A DNA stretch of 51,102 bases from Ferrovibrio sp. (GTDB taxonomy: Bacteria; Pseudomonadota; Alphaproteobacteria; Ferrovibrionales; Ferrovibrionaceae), in NCBI RefSeq assembly GCF_019636075.1, contig NZ_JAHBYG010000031.1, forward strand, positions 1-51,102, in the 5' to 3' direction. Positions within the stretch are counted from its first letter, which is position 1. Each line of letters opens with the position of its first letter. The notes under the pieces were generated by a model. It did not search any database, had not been told where the DNA came from, and saw nothing but the letters and a program-made list of their open reading frames with translations. The position numbers and the translations under genes are program-made. Positions 1-7,749 of this stretch are shown here, one piece after another.

Positions 1-548
1 CCCAAAACCACACGACTAAACTAAAATACCTACCGGACCACCTCGTGGGGGTGGATCAGTTCGTTGGGCCGGCCTTGCCCTTCTCCGGCGCGGTGGGCTC
101 GCCTACCAATCCACTCGCCATCAAATAGCCCCGTTGCGCCTCATCTGCTTGGCTTGATCTATGTATTAGGTGCCGACGCGGAGCGAGGCGCCCAGGCGCC
201 GCAGGCAACTGACGATCGAGGCTGCAGTGATCCGGCTGGAGCGTGAATTATTCACCATCGGCAGGTTTTCGATACTGGCCGTGAGCAATGCGCTATCAGA
301 CACGACATGGATCGAATGGGTGTTGCGCGTGATGCCGGGATTCGTCCAAACCTTCACCTTGTGGCGTCCGGTCCGATCCCGGCCAGGCTCAATGCGGCGG
401 CAACATTCACATTGGCTGCGCAGCTCGGGCGGCAGATCGGCCAGTAAGGTGCGGCAGCAGGGCATAGATATTGTGCTCGTCCACCGGCCGGCCAATTCCT
501 GGCTGAAACCCAGTGGGCTGCCGACGATATACTCCCGGCGGCCTGCCG
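1..548. other. left edge, no recognisable gene
   Basis: Several open frames of 60 to 130 codons overlap here on both strands. None gives a protein I recognise, and none has a convincing ribosome binding site. The stretch abuts a decayed haloperoxidase fragment, so it may itself be eroded coding or mobile DNA. I see no terminal inverted repeats, tRNA or array in it. Confidence 0.4.
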
Positions 549-779
549 CTGGGGGTGTTTGACGGATTCCGTGCCGCCCATGTCGCCAACCGCGCGCAAT
601 TCTTCATGGACGTGCCGTCAGGGCCGTTTTATGGCTTCAACCGGCCGGGCACCAAGGTATCACAGGGCATCATTCAGAATTGGTGGCACCAGGGTATGAT
701 GGGGGGCAGCAAGGCGCAGTATGATTGCATCAATGCCGATGTGATCAACGAAGATCTGCTGGTCTTCTTCAAGGCTTCA
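549..779 (+). pseudogene. remnant of a non-heme chloroperoxidase-like alpha/beta hydrolase
   Basis: The translated stretch resembles the middle and end of non-heme haloperoxidases, an alpha/beta hydrolase family of about 275 residues. It contains the family-like segments FDGFRAAHVANRAQF and GPFYGFNRPGTKVSQG. The sequence then jumps near base 730 from AQYDCI straight to NADVINEDLLVFFKA, which in intact relatives lie roughly 60 residues apart. The jump keeps the reading frame. The N-terminal half with the nucleophile Ser is absent, and the internal gap removes the region that normally holds the catalytic Asp and His. Reading continues past the normal C-terminus without a stop. I conclude it is a dead gene fragment. 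Family identity is from memory of the motif; the deletion is inferred from it. Confidence 0.6.
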
Positions 780-876
780 ATGGTTTTTCCTGGCGACAGC
801 AAAGCTTGGGCCGCCATTGTAGGCCATGGCAGATGGCGGCTTGCTGTTTTGCGGGTCTGGAAGACCGTGTCCTCGT

Positions 877-2421
877 TTAAATCCGCGCCTCGATCAGGAA
901 TGGCCCACGGCGGCGCAGGGCGGCGTCGAACAGGCTGTTGAAATCCTCCAGCGTTTCCGCTCGTGCCGCTTCCACGCCCATGCCGCGCGCCATCAACGTC
1001 CAATCCAGCACGGGTTCATCCAGCGTGAGCATGCGGCGCGCATTGGTGCCGAAATTGTTCACGCCCACGGCACGCATTTCGCCTTGCAGGATGGCATAAG
1101 CGGCATTGGCAAACACCACAGTCACTACATCGAGCTTTTCGCGCGCCTGGGTCCACAGCGCTTGCAATGTGTACATGCCGCTGCCATCGGCTTGCAGGCC
1201 GATCACTTTGCGGTCTGGGCAGGCAATGGCTGCGCCAGTGGCGAGCGGAATGCCGATGCCGATGGCGCCGCCGGTAAGCGCCAGAAAATCGTGCGGCGCG
1301 GCCTGTTCGGTGAGGCCGAAGAACTGACGACCGGATGTCACCATCTCATCGCAGACAATGGCATTTTCCGGAATCGCTGCTGCCAGCGCCAGATTGATGC
1401 TTTCTATAGTCAGCTTGCCGCTGGCCGGGCGCTCCAAAGCCTTGTGTGGTGGTACTGGGGCGGCGGCTTTTGCCCCCAGTTCGTCAGCCAGCCATTGCAG
1501 TGTATGGGGCAGGTCGTCGCTGATGCCGGCCAGTTCCAGAATCTCGCAGCTTTGTGGCAGCAGGTGGCCGGGTTTGCCGGGATAGGCGAAGAAGCCCACC
1601 GGTTCGCCGGCACCGATCAGGATAACGGCTTCCAGATCGGCCAGAAATTCAATGGCCTGATCGATCGGATATGGCACGCGCCGGGCCGAGATTCTGCCGG
1701 CGCCGCGTTCGATGCGGCCATTCGATCCTTGCGAAAGCAGGCGCGCCCCTGTGGCATGGGCAATCCGGCCGGCTACATCCAGCGCATCGGCGCGCAGGGC
1801 ACGGCCTGTCAGGATGATGGCTGTGCGACGCTTGCTGCGCAGGATTTCCGCCGCGCGGCGGATATCGCCGGCATCGGCCTGGCGGCGCGGCGGCAATATG
1901 GTTTTTTTCACCTCGCCTGCCGGTAATTCGCCCCAGGCTGCATCGGCTGCCAGAATCAGCGTGGAAATCCCGGGCTGCATCATCGCAGCCTGCCAGGCGG
2001 CCACGGTCTGGCCTTCCACCTGGCCGGGCCGGTTGATGCGGCCGACCCATTTCGACATCGGCCGCGCGATGCTTTCTATATCGCTGGTCAGCGGTGCATC
2101 CAGATGCAGGTGATAGGTTGCGTGATCGCCCACCACATTGATCATCGGGGTATGGGCGCGCTTTGCATTATGCAGATTGGCAAGCGCATTGCCCAAGCCG
2201 GGTCCGAGATGCAGCAGGGTTGCGGCCGGCTTGTCGGCCATGCGGGCGTAGCCATCGGCGGCACCGGTTACCACACCTTCCGAAAGCCCAAGGATGCAGC
2301 GCATTTGCGGCTTGCGGTCCAGCGCAGCGACGAAATGCATCTCTGAAGTGCCCGGATTGGCGAAGCAGACATCCACATCATGGGCAAGCAGGGTATCGCA
2401 CAGGCGATCGGCGCCGTTCAT
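877..2421 (-). CDS. thiamine-diphosphate-dependent enzyme, acetolactate synthase large-subunit-like
   Basis: A protein of 514 residues with the three-domain layout of the ThDP-dependent acetolactate synthase/benzoylformate decarboxylase family. The N-terminal pyrimidine-binding domain carries the conserved Glu in LGLSEGVVTGAADGYAR. A central Rossmann-like domain follows. The C-terminal domain has an ADGSGMY segment where the diphosphate/Mg motif (GDGS...N) is expected, ending in VVFANAAY. I chose the ATG at 2421 because AAGGA lies eight bases upstream; the open frame extends 22 codons further without such a site. It is shorter than biosynthetic IlvB and has no small-subunit gene beside it, so a catabolic 2-oxoacid decarboxylase or carboligase is as likely as acetolactate synthesis. 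It lies 81 bases downstream of the aminotransferase gene on the same strand, so both may act on one amine-derived carbon skeleton. Substrate unknown. Confidence 0.8.
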   Translation of the reverse strand: MNGADRLCDTLLAHDVDVCFANPGTSEMHFVAALDRKPQMRCILGLSEGVVTGAADGYARMADKPAATLLHLGPGLGNALANLHNAKRAHTPMINVVGDHATYHLHLDAPLTSDIESIARPMSKWVGRINRPGQVEGQTVAAWQAAMMQPGISTLILAADAAWGELPAGEVKKTILPPRRQADAGDIRRAAEILRSKRRTAIILTGRALRADALDVAGRIAHATGARLLSQGSNGRIERGAGRISARRVPYPIDQAIEFLADLEAVILIGAGEPVGFFAYPGKPGHLLPQSCEILELAGISDDLPHTLQWLADELGAKAAAPVPPHKALERPASGKLTIESINLALAAAIPENAIVCDEMVTSGRQFFGLTEQAAPHDFLALTGGAIGIGIPLATGAAIACPDRKVIGLQADGSGMYTLQALWTQAREKLDVVTVVFANAAYAILQGEMRAVGVNNFGTNARRMLTLDEPVLDWTLMARGMGVEAARAETLEDFNSLFDAALRRRGPFLIEARI

Positions 2422-2502
2422 GCTGAAAATCCTTGTGAGCAAAAAACCAGAGGCAGCCAGGCTTGCGGCCTGGCTGCCGGCAGTCATAGCGCGAGTTGCC
2501 GA

Positions 2503-3795
2503 TCAGCGCGAGGCTTCGACGGCCTCGGCCAGGGCGCTTTCCAGGATATCCAGGCCTTGCGTGGCCTGTTCCATGGGAATGGTCAGCGGGGCGAGAATGC
2601 GGATGATGTTGGCATTCACGCCGCAAGACAGCAGGATCAGGCCCTTGTCTTGCGCCTTGGCGATCAAAGCGGCGGTGAGGGCGGCATCGGGCTCGCGGGT
2701 TTCGCGATCCTTCACCATTTCCACCGCAACCATCGAGCCGAGCGAACGCACTTCGCCAATGCAGGAGAAGCTGTTGCGCTTTTGCATCTCCAGCAGACGA
2801 TCTGTCATCAGCTTGCCCAGCTTTTCAGCGCGCTCGCAGAGCTTTTCCTTTTCCACCACATCCAGCACGGCATTGGCGGCGGCAATGCCGATCGGGCTGC
2901 CGCCATAGGTGCCGCCCAGGCCGCCGGGCAGTGCGCCATCCATGATCTCGGCACGGCCGGTGAGGGCTGCCAGCGGAAAGCCACCGGCCAGGCTCTTGGC
3001 GCTGGTGATCAGGTCTGGCACCACGCCGGCATGCTCAACGGCAAACATCTTGCCGGTGCGGCCGATGCCGGTCTGGATTTCGTCCAGAATGAGAAGGATG
3101 CCGTGTTCGTCGCAGATCTTGCGCAGGGCCTGCAGGAAGTCGACCGGGGCGATATAGAAACCGCCTTCGCCCTGCACCGGCTCCACGATGATCGCGGCCA
3201 CGCGGCCCGGATCCACATCGGTGAGGAAGAGCTGGCGCAGGCCTTCGATGGCATCGGCCGTGGTGATGCCATGATAGGGCTTCGGATAGGGGGCATGATA
3301 AATTTCGGCCGGGAAGGGGCCGAAGCCCTTCTTGTAGGGCACGATCTTGCCGGTGAGCGCCATGCCCATCATGGTGCGACCATGGAAGGCGCCGTTGAAG
3401 GCTACAATGGCGGTGCGGCCGGTATAGGCGCGGGCGATCTTCACGGCGTTTTCCACCGCTTCCGCGCCGGTGGTGACGAACATGGTCTTTTTGGCGTGGT
3501 CGCCCGGGGTGATGGCGTTCAGCCGTTCGGCCAGCCGGATGTAGCTCTCATAGGGCGCCACATGGAAGCAGGTATGGGTGAAGCTGTCGGCCTGCTGCTT
3601 CACGGCTTCGATCACCGCCGGATGGCGATGGCCGGTATTCAGCACGGCGATGCCGGCGGCGAAGTCGATATAGCGTTTGCCATCGACATCCCAAAGCTCG
3701 GCATTCTCTGCGCGGGCGGCGAAGATTGCCTTGGTGGCAACGCCGCGGGGAACGGCTGAGGATTGCCGGGCTGCCAGACTGGAGGCCGCACTCAT
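2503..3795 (-). CDS. gabT: class III PLP aminotransferase, 4-aminobutyrate aminotransferase
   Basis: A cytoplasmic omega-aminotransferase of 430 residues, the usual length for GabT. It moves the terminal amino group of 4-aminobutyrate or a similar omega-amino acid to 2-oxoglutarate, giving the semialdehyde. The sequence shows the TTGAEAVENAVKIAR cofactor-phosphate loop near residue 109, the LILDEIQTG motif with PLP-contacting Asp238, and the Schiff-base lysine K267 in TSAKSLAGG. The ATG at 3795 follows AAGGAAAT; the 22 extra upstream codons are poorly placed. It is divergent from the XRE-cupin regulator with a palindromic site between them, so that regulator probably controls it. GabT is the best match, but related omega-amino acid or putrescine transaminases cannot be excluded by reading alone. 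Confidence 0.88.
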   Translation of the reverse strand: MSAASSLAARQSSAVPRGVATKAIFAARAENAELWDVDGKRYIDFAAGIAVLNTGHRHPAVIEAVKQQADSFTHTCFHVAPYESYIRLAERLNAITPGDHAKKTMFVTTGAEAVENAVKIARAYTGRTAIVAFNGAFHGRTMMGMALTGKIVPYKKGFGPFPAEIYHAPYPKPYHGITTADAIEGLRQLFLTDVDPGRVAAIIVEPVQGEGGFYIAPVDFLQALRKICDEHGILLILDEIQTGIGRTGKMFAVEHAGVVPDLITSAKSLAGGFPLAALTGRAEIMDGALPGGLGGTYGGSPIGIAAANAVLDVVEKEKLCERAEKLGKLMTDRLLEMQKRNSFSCIGEVRSLGSMVAVEMVKDRETREPDAALTAALIAKAQDKGLILLSCGVNANIIRILAPLTIPMEQATQGLDILESALAEAVEASR

Positions 3796-3862
3796 GGTGA
3801 TTTCCTTTCGGGATGTGTTAGAAACGCCGTATTGCAAATGGGGCGAGGGGCAAATTACCATC

Positions 3863-3878
3863 GCTCAATATTTTGAGC
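3863..3878. promoter_or_regulatory. palindromic operator, probably for the XRE-cupin regulator
   Basis: GCTCAATATTTTGAGC has 6-base inverted arms around a 4-base centre. It lies between the divergent gabT and XRE-cupin genes, 31 bases before the regulator start. Nearly the same sequence, on the opposite strand and with one change, recurs at 4632-4647 just after the regulator gene. Two copies flanking the gene are what autoregulation plus control of neighbours would leave. Binding is inferred. Confidence 0.65.
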
Positions 3879-3909
3879 AACGGGATTTGAAACACGGGAT
3901 GGCACAAAG

Positions 3910-4578
3910 ATGAAATCCGTCAAAAGCCCCACAAGCCGGCCTAAAGCGGGTAAGCAAAAGGCCGGCGACGGCTTCGATCTGGGCGAGCGCCTGCGCCAGT
4001 TCCGCATTGCCGCCGGGCTATCTCAGCGCGAACTGGCCAGCCGGGCAGGGGTGCCCAATGGCCTGATCGCCATGGTGGAGGGCAACAAGAGCAGCCCATC
4101 GGTGGCCAGCCTGCGCAAGATCGTGGGGGGGCTTTCGCTCACCCTGGCGGATTTTTTCGAGGAAGGCGAACAGCGACCAGGTAGCAAGGTTTTCTATGCT
4201 GCGCATGAATTCATCGACCTTACATCGCATATCCATGGTGCGGTGAAAGCCAAGAAAGACGCGAAAAACGCGCAGGCCAGAAACTCTCAAGGACGGGTGA
4301 TTTTGCGTCAGGTAGGCGATGCCGCCGCTTATAATTTGCAGATATTGCACGAATTTTACGAACCCGGCGCCGATACCGGCGAAAGCATGCTGGAGCATAA
4401 GTCGCATGAGGGCGGGGTGGTGCTGTCGGGCAGCATCGAAGTGACCGTCGGCGGCCAGGTGAAAATCCTCAAACCGGGCGATGGTTATCTGTTCGACAGC
4501 CGGCAGATGCATCGTTTCCGCAATATCGGCGATGAGCCCTGCATCATCGTAAGTGCCTGCACGCCACCTTATCTATAA
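3910..4578 (+). CDS. XRE-family transcriptional regulator with C-terminal cupin domain
   Basis: A DNA-binding regulator of 222 residues. A helix-turn-helix lies at about residues 25-80 (GERLRQFRIAAGLSQRELASRAGV followed by a recognition helix). A cupin beta-barrel follows at about 145-220, with HEFYEPGADTGE and HEGGVVLSG strands typical of PuuR/SutR-like proteins. Such proteins sense a small metabolite in the cupin and control amine or amino-acid catabolism. The first 18 residues are Lys/Pro/Ser rich and probably disordered. The ATG follows a weak GGCACAAAG leader. The gene is divergent from gabT and upstream of the M29/NicX-like gene. Matching palindromes on both sides make it the likely local controller. 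The effector is unknown. Confidence 0.88.
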   Translation: MKSVKSPTSRPKAGKQKAGDGFDLGERLRQFRIAAGLSQRELASRAGVPNGLIAMVEGNKSSPSVASLRKIVGGLSLTLADFFEEGEQRPGSKVFYAAHEFIDLTSHIHGAVKAKKDAKNAQARNSQGRVILRQVGDAAAYNLQILHEFYEPGADTGESMLEHKSHEGGVVLSGSIEVTVGGQVKILKPGDGYLFDSRQMHRFRNIGDEPCIIVSACTPPYL

Positions 4579-4631
4579 GCCACTCTCGGCCTGCGAACCT
4601 GCGGCTAAGCGTCTGTCTGCCTTGGTGTTTT

Positions 4632-4647
4632 GTTCAAAATATTGAGC
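4632..4647. promoter_or_regulatory. second copy of the XRE-cupin operator
   Basis: GTTCAAAATATTGAGC is the reverse complement of the 3863 site with one base changed, and it keeps the AATA centre. It lies 77 bases ahead of the M29/NicX-like gene. The repeat of an unusual AT-rich motif in GC-rich DNA supports a real binding site. Which protein binds is inferred from proximity. Confidence 0.6.
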
Positions 4648-4671
4648 GGATGAGCCTGTGATTGCCTTGTA

Positions 4672-4687
4672 TTATACATCTGTATAA
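4672..4687. promoter_or_regulatory. 16-bp palindrome of GntR-operator type
   Basis: TTATACATCTGTATAA is a perfect 7-base inverted repeat with a 2-base centre. It lies 37 bases before the M29/NicX-like start codon. FadR-type GntR regulators often bind such GTATAC-like palindromes. No GntR gene is in the window, so the regulator would be encoded elsewhere. It could also overlap the promoter -10 region. Confidence 0.5.
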
Positions 4688-4723
4688 AATTCCGGCGATA
4701 ATCATCAGCCGACAGGTGGCCCC

Positions 4724-5773
4724 ATGGTTCTGCATAACACTCAAATCCTTACCCGCGCCGCGCAGGCTTTGGTGCGCGAGCATTTTGCCGTGGCGCCGGG
4801 CGAGAATGTGCTGATCACAGTGGATACCGGCACCGATACGGCGCTGATCGATGCAGTTTTTGGCGCCGTCAGCGCTGCCGGCGGCCGGCCACTGGTGGCA
4901 TTGATCCCGCAATTGCCGTTCCAGGGCGCCTTGGCAGATCCCTTTCTCACCGACTCGCTGGCCGCCGCTGCCGAGGCTTCGGATGCCTGGTTCGATTTCT
5001 GTTTCCCGTATATGGCCGGTTCGAAGTTGCAGGATCGTGCCATGAAGGCCAATCGCAGCCGCTATTGCCTGCTGGCCACGGCCGGCGCGGAAAGCTTTGC
5101 GCGCATGTATGGCGGCGTGGATTTTTCGGCGCTGATGGATTTCCAGATAGCGGTATCGGATTTCGTGGGCAGCAAGGCTGGGTCGCAGGCGCGGTTCACA
5201 TGCCCGCTAGGTACCGACATCACCTTCACCATGGACAAGGTGAAGCTGAAGCGCCATCGCGTTGCCAATGTGCCTGGCATGCACACCGTGCCGGGGGCAC
5301 AGAATCTTTATCCGCTGATGGAAACCGTGAAGGGCAAGGTGGTGCTGCAAGCCCTGTTCGACGAAATCTATCGCCCGCTGCGCCGGCCGATCACCATCGC
5401 TGTGGATGGCCGCATCCAGGGATTCTCGGGCGCTGCGGCAGAAGATGTGGCGCGCCTGGAGCGTTCGCTGCGCCGGGCCAGCGGCACCGGTAGCCAGACA
5501 TATGGCTATTGCATCCACTTCACCATGGGCTTCCACCCGGCCACGCGGATGACCGAACGGCATTTCGTGGAGGATATCCGCCTGCCGGGCACCAATGCCA
5601 TCGGCATGGGGCTGCCGTGGTGGGAGGCTGGCGGCGGCGAGAACCATCCCGATGGCGTGATCTTCGATCAATCGCTCTGGATCGATGGCGAACAGATTCT
5701 GGATGGCGGCAAGCTGGTGGGGCCGGCCCCGCTGGTGGCGGCTTACGAGAAGCTGCAGCCCAGATTCTTCTAG
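4724..5773 (+). CDS. M29 aminopeptidase / NicX-like metalloenzyme
   Basis: A protein of 349 residues in the superfamily that holds M29 aminopeptidases and the 2,5-dihydroxypyridine dioxygenase NicX. The C-terminal half carries candidate metal ligands: H265 in CIHFTMGFHP, then H308 and D310 in GENHPDG. That His plus His-x-Asp arrangement resembles the iron site of NicX, as I recall it, more than the longer ligand set of true M29 peptidases. No signal peptide is present, so it acts in the cytoplasm. The neighbourhood is catabolic (Rieske oxygenase, aminotransferase, ABC importer), not proteolytic, which favours a role in ring cleavage or amide breakdown. Two palindromic sites precede it. Dioxygenase versus peptidase is unresolved; membership of the superfamily is fairly safe. 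Confidence 0.7.
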   Translation: MVLHNTQILTRAAQALVREHFAVAPGENVLITVDTGTDTALIDAVFGAVSAAGGRPLVALIPQLPFQGALADPFLTDSLAAAAEASDAWFDFCFPYMAGSKLQDRAMKANRSRYCLLATAGAESFARMYGGVDFSALMDFQIAVSDFVGSKAGSQARFTCPLGTDITFTMDKVKLKRHRVANVPGMHTVPGAQNLYPLMETVKGKVVLQALFDEIYRPLRRPITIAVDGRIQGFSGAAAEDVARLERSLRRASGTGSQTYGYCIHFTMGFHPATRMTERHFVEDIRLPGTNAIGMGLPWWEAGGGENHPDGVIFDQSLWIDGEQILDGGKLVGPAPLVAAYEKLQPRFF

Positions 5774-5787
5774 CAATCAGGGTTCGT

Positions 5788-6444
5788 CTAGTGGTCCGTC
5801 CGATGCAGCGAGCGGGCAAGCAGCGCCAGAACCTGATCGGCCAGCCGGGCTGCGTTGATGCGTGTGGGCGCCAGGCTCCATTCCAGCCAGATGCCCTTGA
5901 GCAAAGCCATGATGGTGATGGTCAGGGTGGCGGCATCGATATCCGCATTTGCCGCTTTGGCCGCCGCGCGCACCAGGCGCAGCAGGCGTTTTTCAAATCG
6001 GGTATAGATTTCATCATGCACCTTGCGCACAGCGGCGTGGCTATGGGCCAGGTGCCAGAACAGGAAACGAGCGCGGATGTAATCGTGATTCAGGATTGGC
6101 GGCTGCAAGCCGGCCAAGATATAGGCTCGCAATTGCTCGGCTGGCTCCGGCGCTGCCGCAGCCAGCGCCTTGGCGGTGGCCTCCTGCAGCAGCAGCGAAA
6201 GATGGCGGTATGTGGCTGCCAGCAATTCGTCTTTGCCGCTGAAATGATGCCGCACCATGCCAATCGAAAGCCCGGCCTCTTCGGCGATGCGCCGCACCAC
6301 AGTGGCTTCCACGCCATCGCGGCCCAGGCAGCGCAAGGTGGCTTCGATCAATTGCAGGCGCCGTTGGTCGGCGGATTGCTTGATAAAGCCGCGGCGCGAA
6401 GCGGTTTTAACAGGCTGCGTGGCTTTGGCTGCTTGCATTGGCAT
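5788..6444 (-). CDS. TetR-family transcriptional regulator, BetI-like
   Basis: A regulator of 218 residues. An N-terminal TetR helix-turn-helix spans about residues 28-75 (EATLRCLGRDGVEATVVRRI, then EEAGLSIGMVRHHFSGKDEL). The C-terminal ligand domain has the helical pattern of the BetI group, including ILNHDYIRARFLFWHLAHS. BetI relatives repress genes for choline, quaternary amine or other amine metabolism. It is divergent from the ferredoxin reductase gene, with a short inverted repeat in the 75-base gap, and convergent with the NicX-like gene 14 bases away. The likely target is the reductase gene or its own promoter. The ligand is unknown. The start has only a weak ribosome binding site, and the downstream ATG two codons later is equally possible. 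Confidence 0.85.
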   Translation of the reverse strand: MPMQAAKATQPVKTASRRGFIKQSADQRRLQLIEATLRCLGRDGVEATVVRRIAEEAGLSIGMVRHHFSGKDELLAATYRHLSLLLQEATAKALAAAAPEPAEQLRAYILAGLQPPILNHDYIRARFLFWHLAHSHAAVRKVHDEIYTRFEKRLLRLVRAAAKAANADIDAATLTITIMALLKGIWLEWSLAPTRINAARLADQVLALLARSLHRTDH

Positions 6445-6477
6445 AGGATCAACTCCAGAGCCATGAAGTGTAGACGT

Positions 6478-6494
6478 TTGCCGGGCTTCGGCAA
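6478..6494. promoter_or_regulatory. inverted repeat in the TetR/reductase intergenic gap
   Basis: TTGCCG and CGGCAA arms enclose a 5-base loop. The repeat sits between the divergent TetR and ferredoxin reductase starts, where a TetR operator is expected. The arms are short and GC rich, so chance is possible. Confidence 0.35.
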
Positions 6495-6519
6495 GCTGGC
6501 AGATAGCAGGATATGAAAC

Positions 6520-7749
6520 GTGCTGAACGAAAATGATGGGATCGTGATTTTAGGTGCCGGCCAGGCCGGTGGCCGTGCCGCAGAACATTTGCGCGCGCAA
6601 GGTTATCAAGGCAGCATCACGCTGATCGGCGAAGAGCCGGTATTGCCTTACGAGCGCCCGCCGCTTTCAAAAGAATTTCTGCATGGCGATGCCGGGTTGG
6701 CGCCGCTGCGCCTGCATGCGGATGCGTTTTATAGCGAACAGCGCATCGTGCTGCTGCTGAATAGCCGCGTATCCAGAATCGACACTGTTGCGCATAGCCT
6801 GCATTTGGCCACTGGCGAAACCCTGCGCTATGGCAAGCTGCTGATCGCCACTGGTGCGCGTGCGCGGGGCTGGCCCGGCTTGATGCCGGATGGGCGACTG
6901 ATACACAGCCTGCGCGATCAGGCAGAGGCCACGGCATTGAAGCAGGCCTTGCGTCCCGGTCAGCATCTTCTGGTGATCGGCGGTGGTTTCATCGGGTTGG
7001 AGATTGCCGCCAGCGCCCGCAAGATCGGCTGTAAGGTTACGGTGCTGGAGGCTGCCCCCAGTCTGTTGGGGCGTGTACTGCCGGCTGATGTAGCGGCTTT
7101 GATCGCGGCGCGCCATGTCGCCGAAGGGGTTGCGATCCGTAATCAGGCCCGGATTGATCGGATCGAAACATTGGCATCTTGCGTGCGCCTGCATCTGGCC
7201 GATGGCACAAGCCTGGAGGGCGATATGGCTGTGATCGGTATCGGGGCCCAGCCCAATACGGAACTGGCGGAGGCAGCGGGCCTGGCCTGCGATGATGGTA
7301 TCCTGGTGGATGAAAGCTGCCGCACTTCGGATGCGGATATCTATGCCATCGGCGATGTGACGCGCTTTCCCAGCCGTTTCCATGGCGGTTTGCTGCGGTT
7401 GGAAACCTGGGACAATGCCGAGAAACAGGCAGCGATTGCAGCACAGGCCATGCTGGGCAAGCCGGCGCAGTATGATGAACTGCCCTGGATGTGGACGGAC
7501 CAGTATGATCTGAATATCCAGATGCTGGGTTTGCCGGCCAAGGGCAACGTGCAGACTGTCAGTCGCGGTCAATTCGGCCTGGCGGCCTACATGCATTTCA
7601 GCCTGGTTGATGGGCGCATCCGCCAGGCGGTTTTGGTCAATGCCGGGCGCGAGCGACGGCAGGTGACGAAGTGGATGAAGGAGGGCGCGGTGCTGGCGGC
7701 GGAAAAGCTGGCCGATGCCGCCATTCCGCTGCGTAGCATCTCCGCCTAG
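6520..7749 (+). CDS. FAD/NAD(P)H-dependent ferredoxin reductase of a Rieske oxygenase system
   Basis: An oxidoreductase of 409 residues, the usual length for the rubredoxin/ferredoxin reductase type. It has an N-terminal FAD-binding GAGQAGGRAAE motif at about residue 11 and an NAD(P)H-binding GGGFIGLEIA at about residue 154. The C-terminal FAD motif YAIGDVTRF comes before the LETWDNAEKQAAIAA stretch typical of these reductases. It would pass electrons from NAD(P)H to the Rieske ferredoxin encoded at 8327-8635, and so to the oxygenase at 10941-12101. The start is GTG at 6520 with an AGGA about ten bases upstream. Its stop overlaps the end of the convergent deformylase-like gene by four bases. 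It is divergent from the TetR gene, which probably controls it. Confidence 0.87.
   Translation: MLNENDGIVILGAGQAGGRAAEHLRAQGYQGSITLIGEEPVLPYERPPLSKEFLHGDAGLAPLRLHADAFYSEQRIVLLLNSRVSRIDTVAHSLHLATGETLRYGKLLIATGARARGWPGLMPDGRLIHSLRDQAEATALKQALRPGQHLLVIGGGFIGLEIAASARKIGCKVTVLEAAPSLLGRVLPADVAALIAARHVAEGVAIRNQARIDRIETLASCVRLHLADGTSLEGDMAVIGIGAQPNTELAEAAGLACDDGILVDESCRTSDADIYAIGDVTRFPSRFHGGLLRLETWDNAEKQAAIAAQAMLGKPAQYDELPWMWTDQYDLNIQMLGLPAKGNVQTVSRGQFGLAAYMHFSLVDGRIRQAVLVNAGRERRQVTKWMKEGAVLAAEKLADAAIPLRSISA

Noticed and set aside
166..562. Overlapping open frames of 109 and 130 codons at the left edge as a transposase or regulator
   Set aside because: No motif, fold pattern or terminal repeat could be recognised in either frame.
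2380..3759. Open frame of 459 codons antisense to gabT
   Set aside because: gabT on the other strand has all catalytic motifs; this frame has none.
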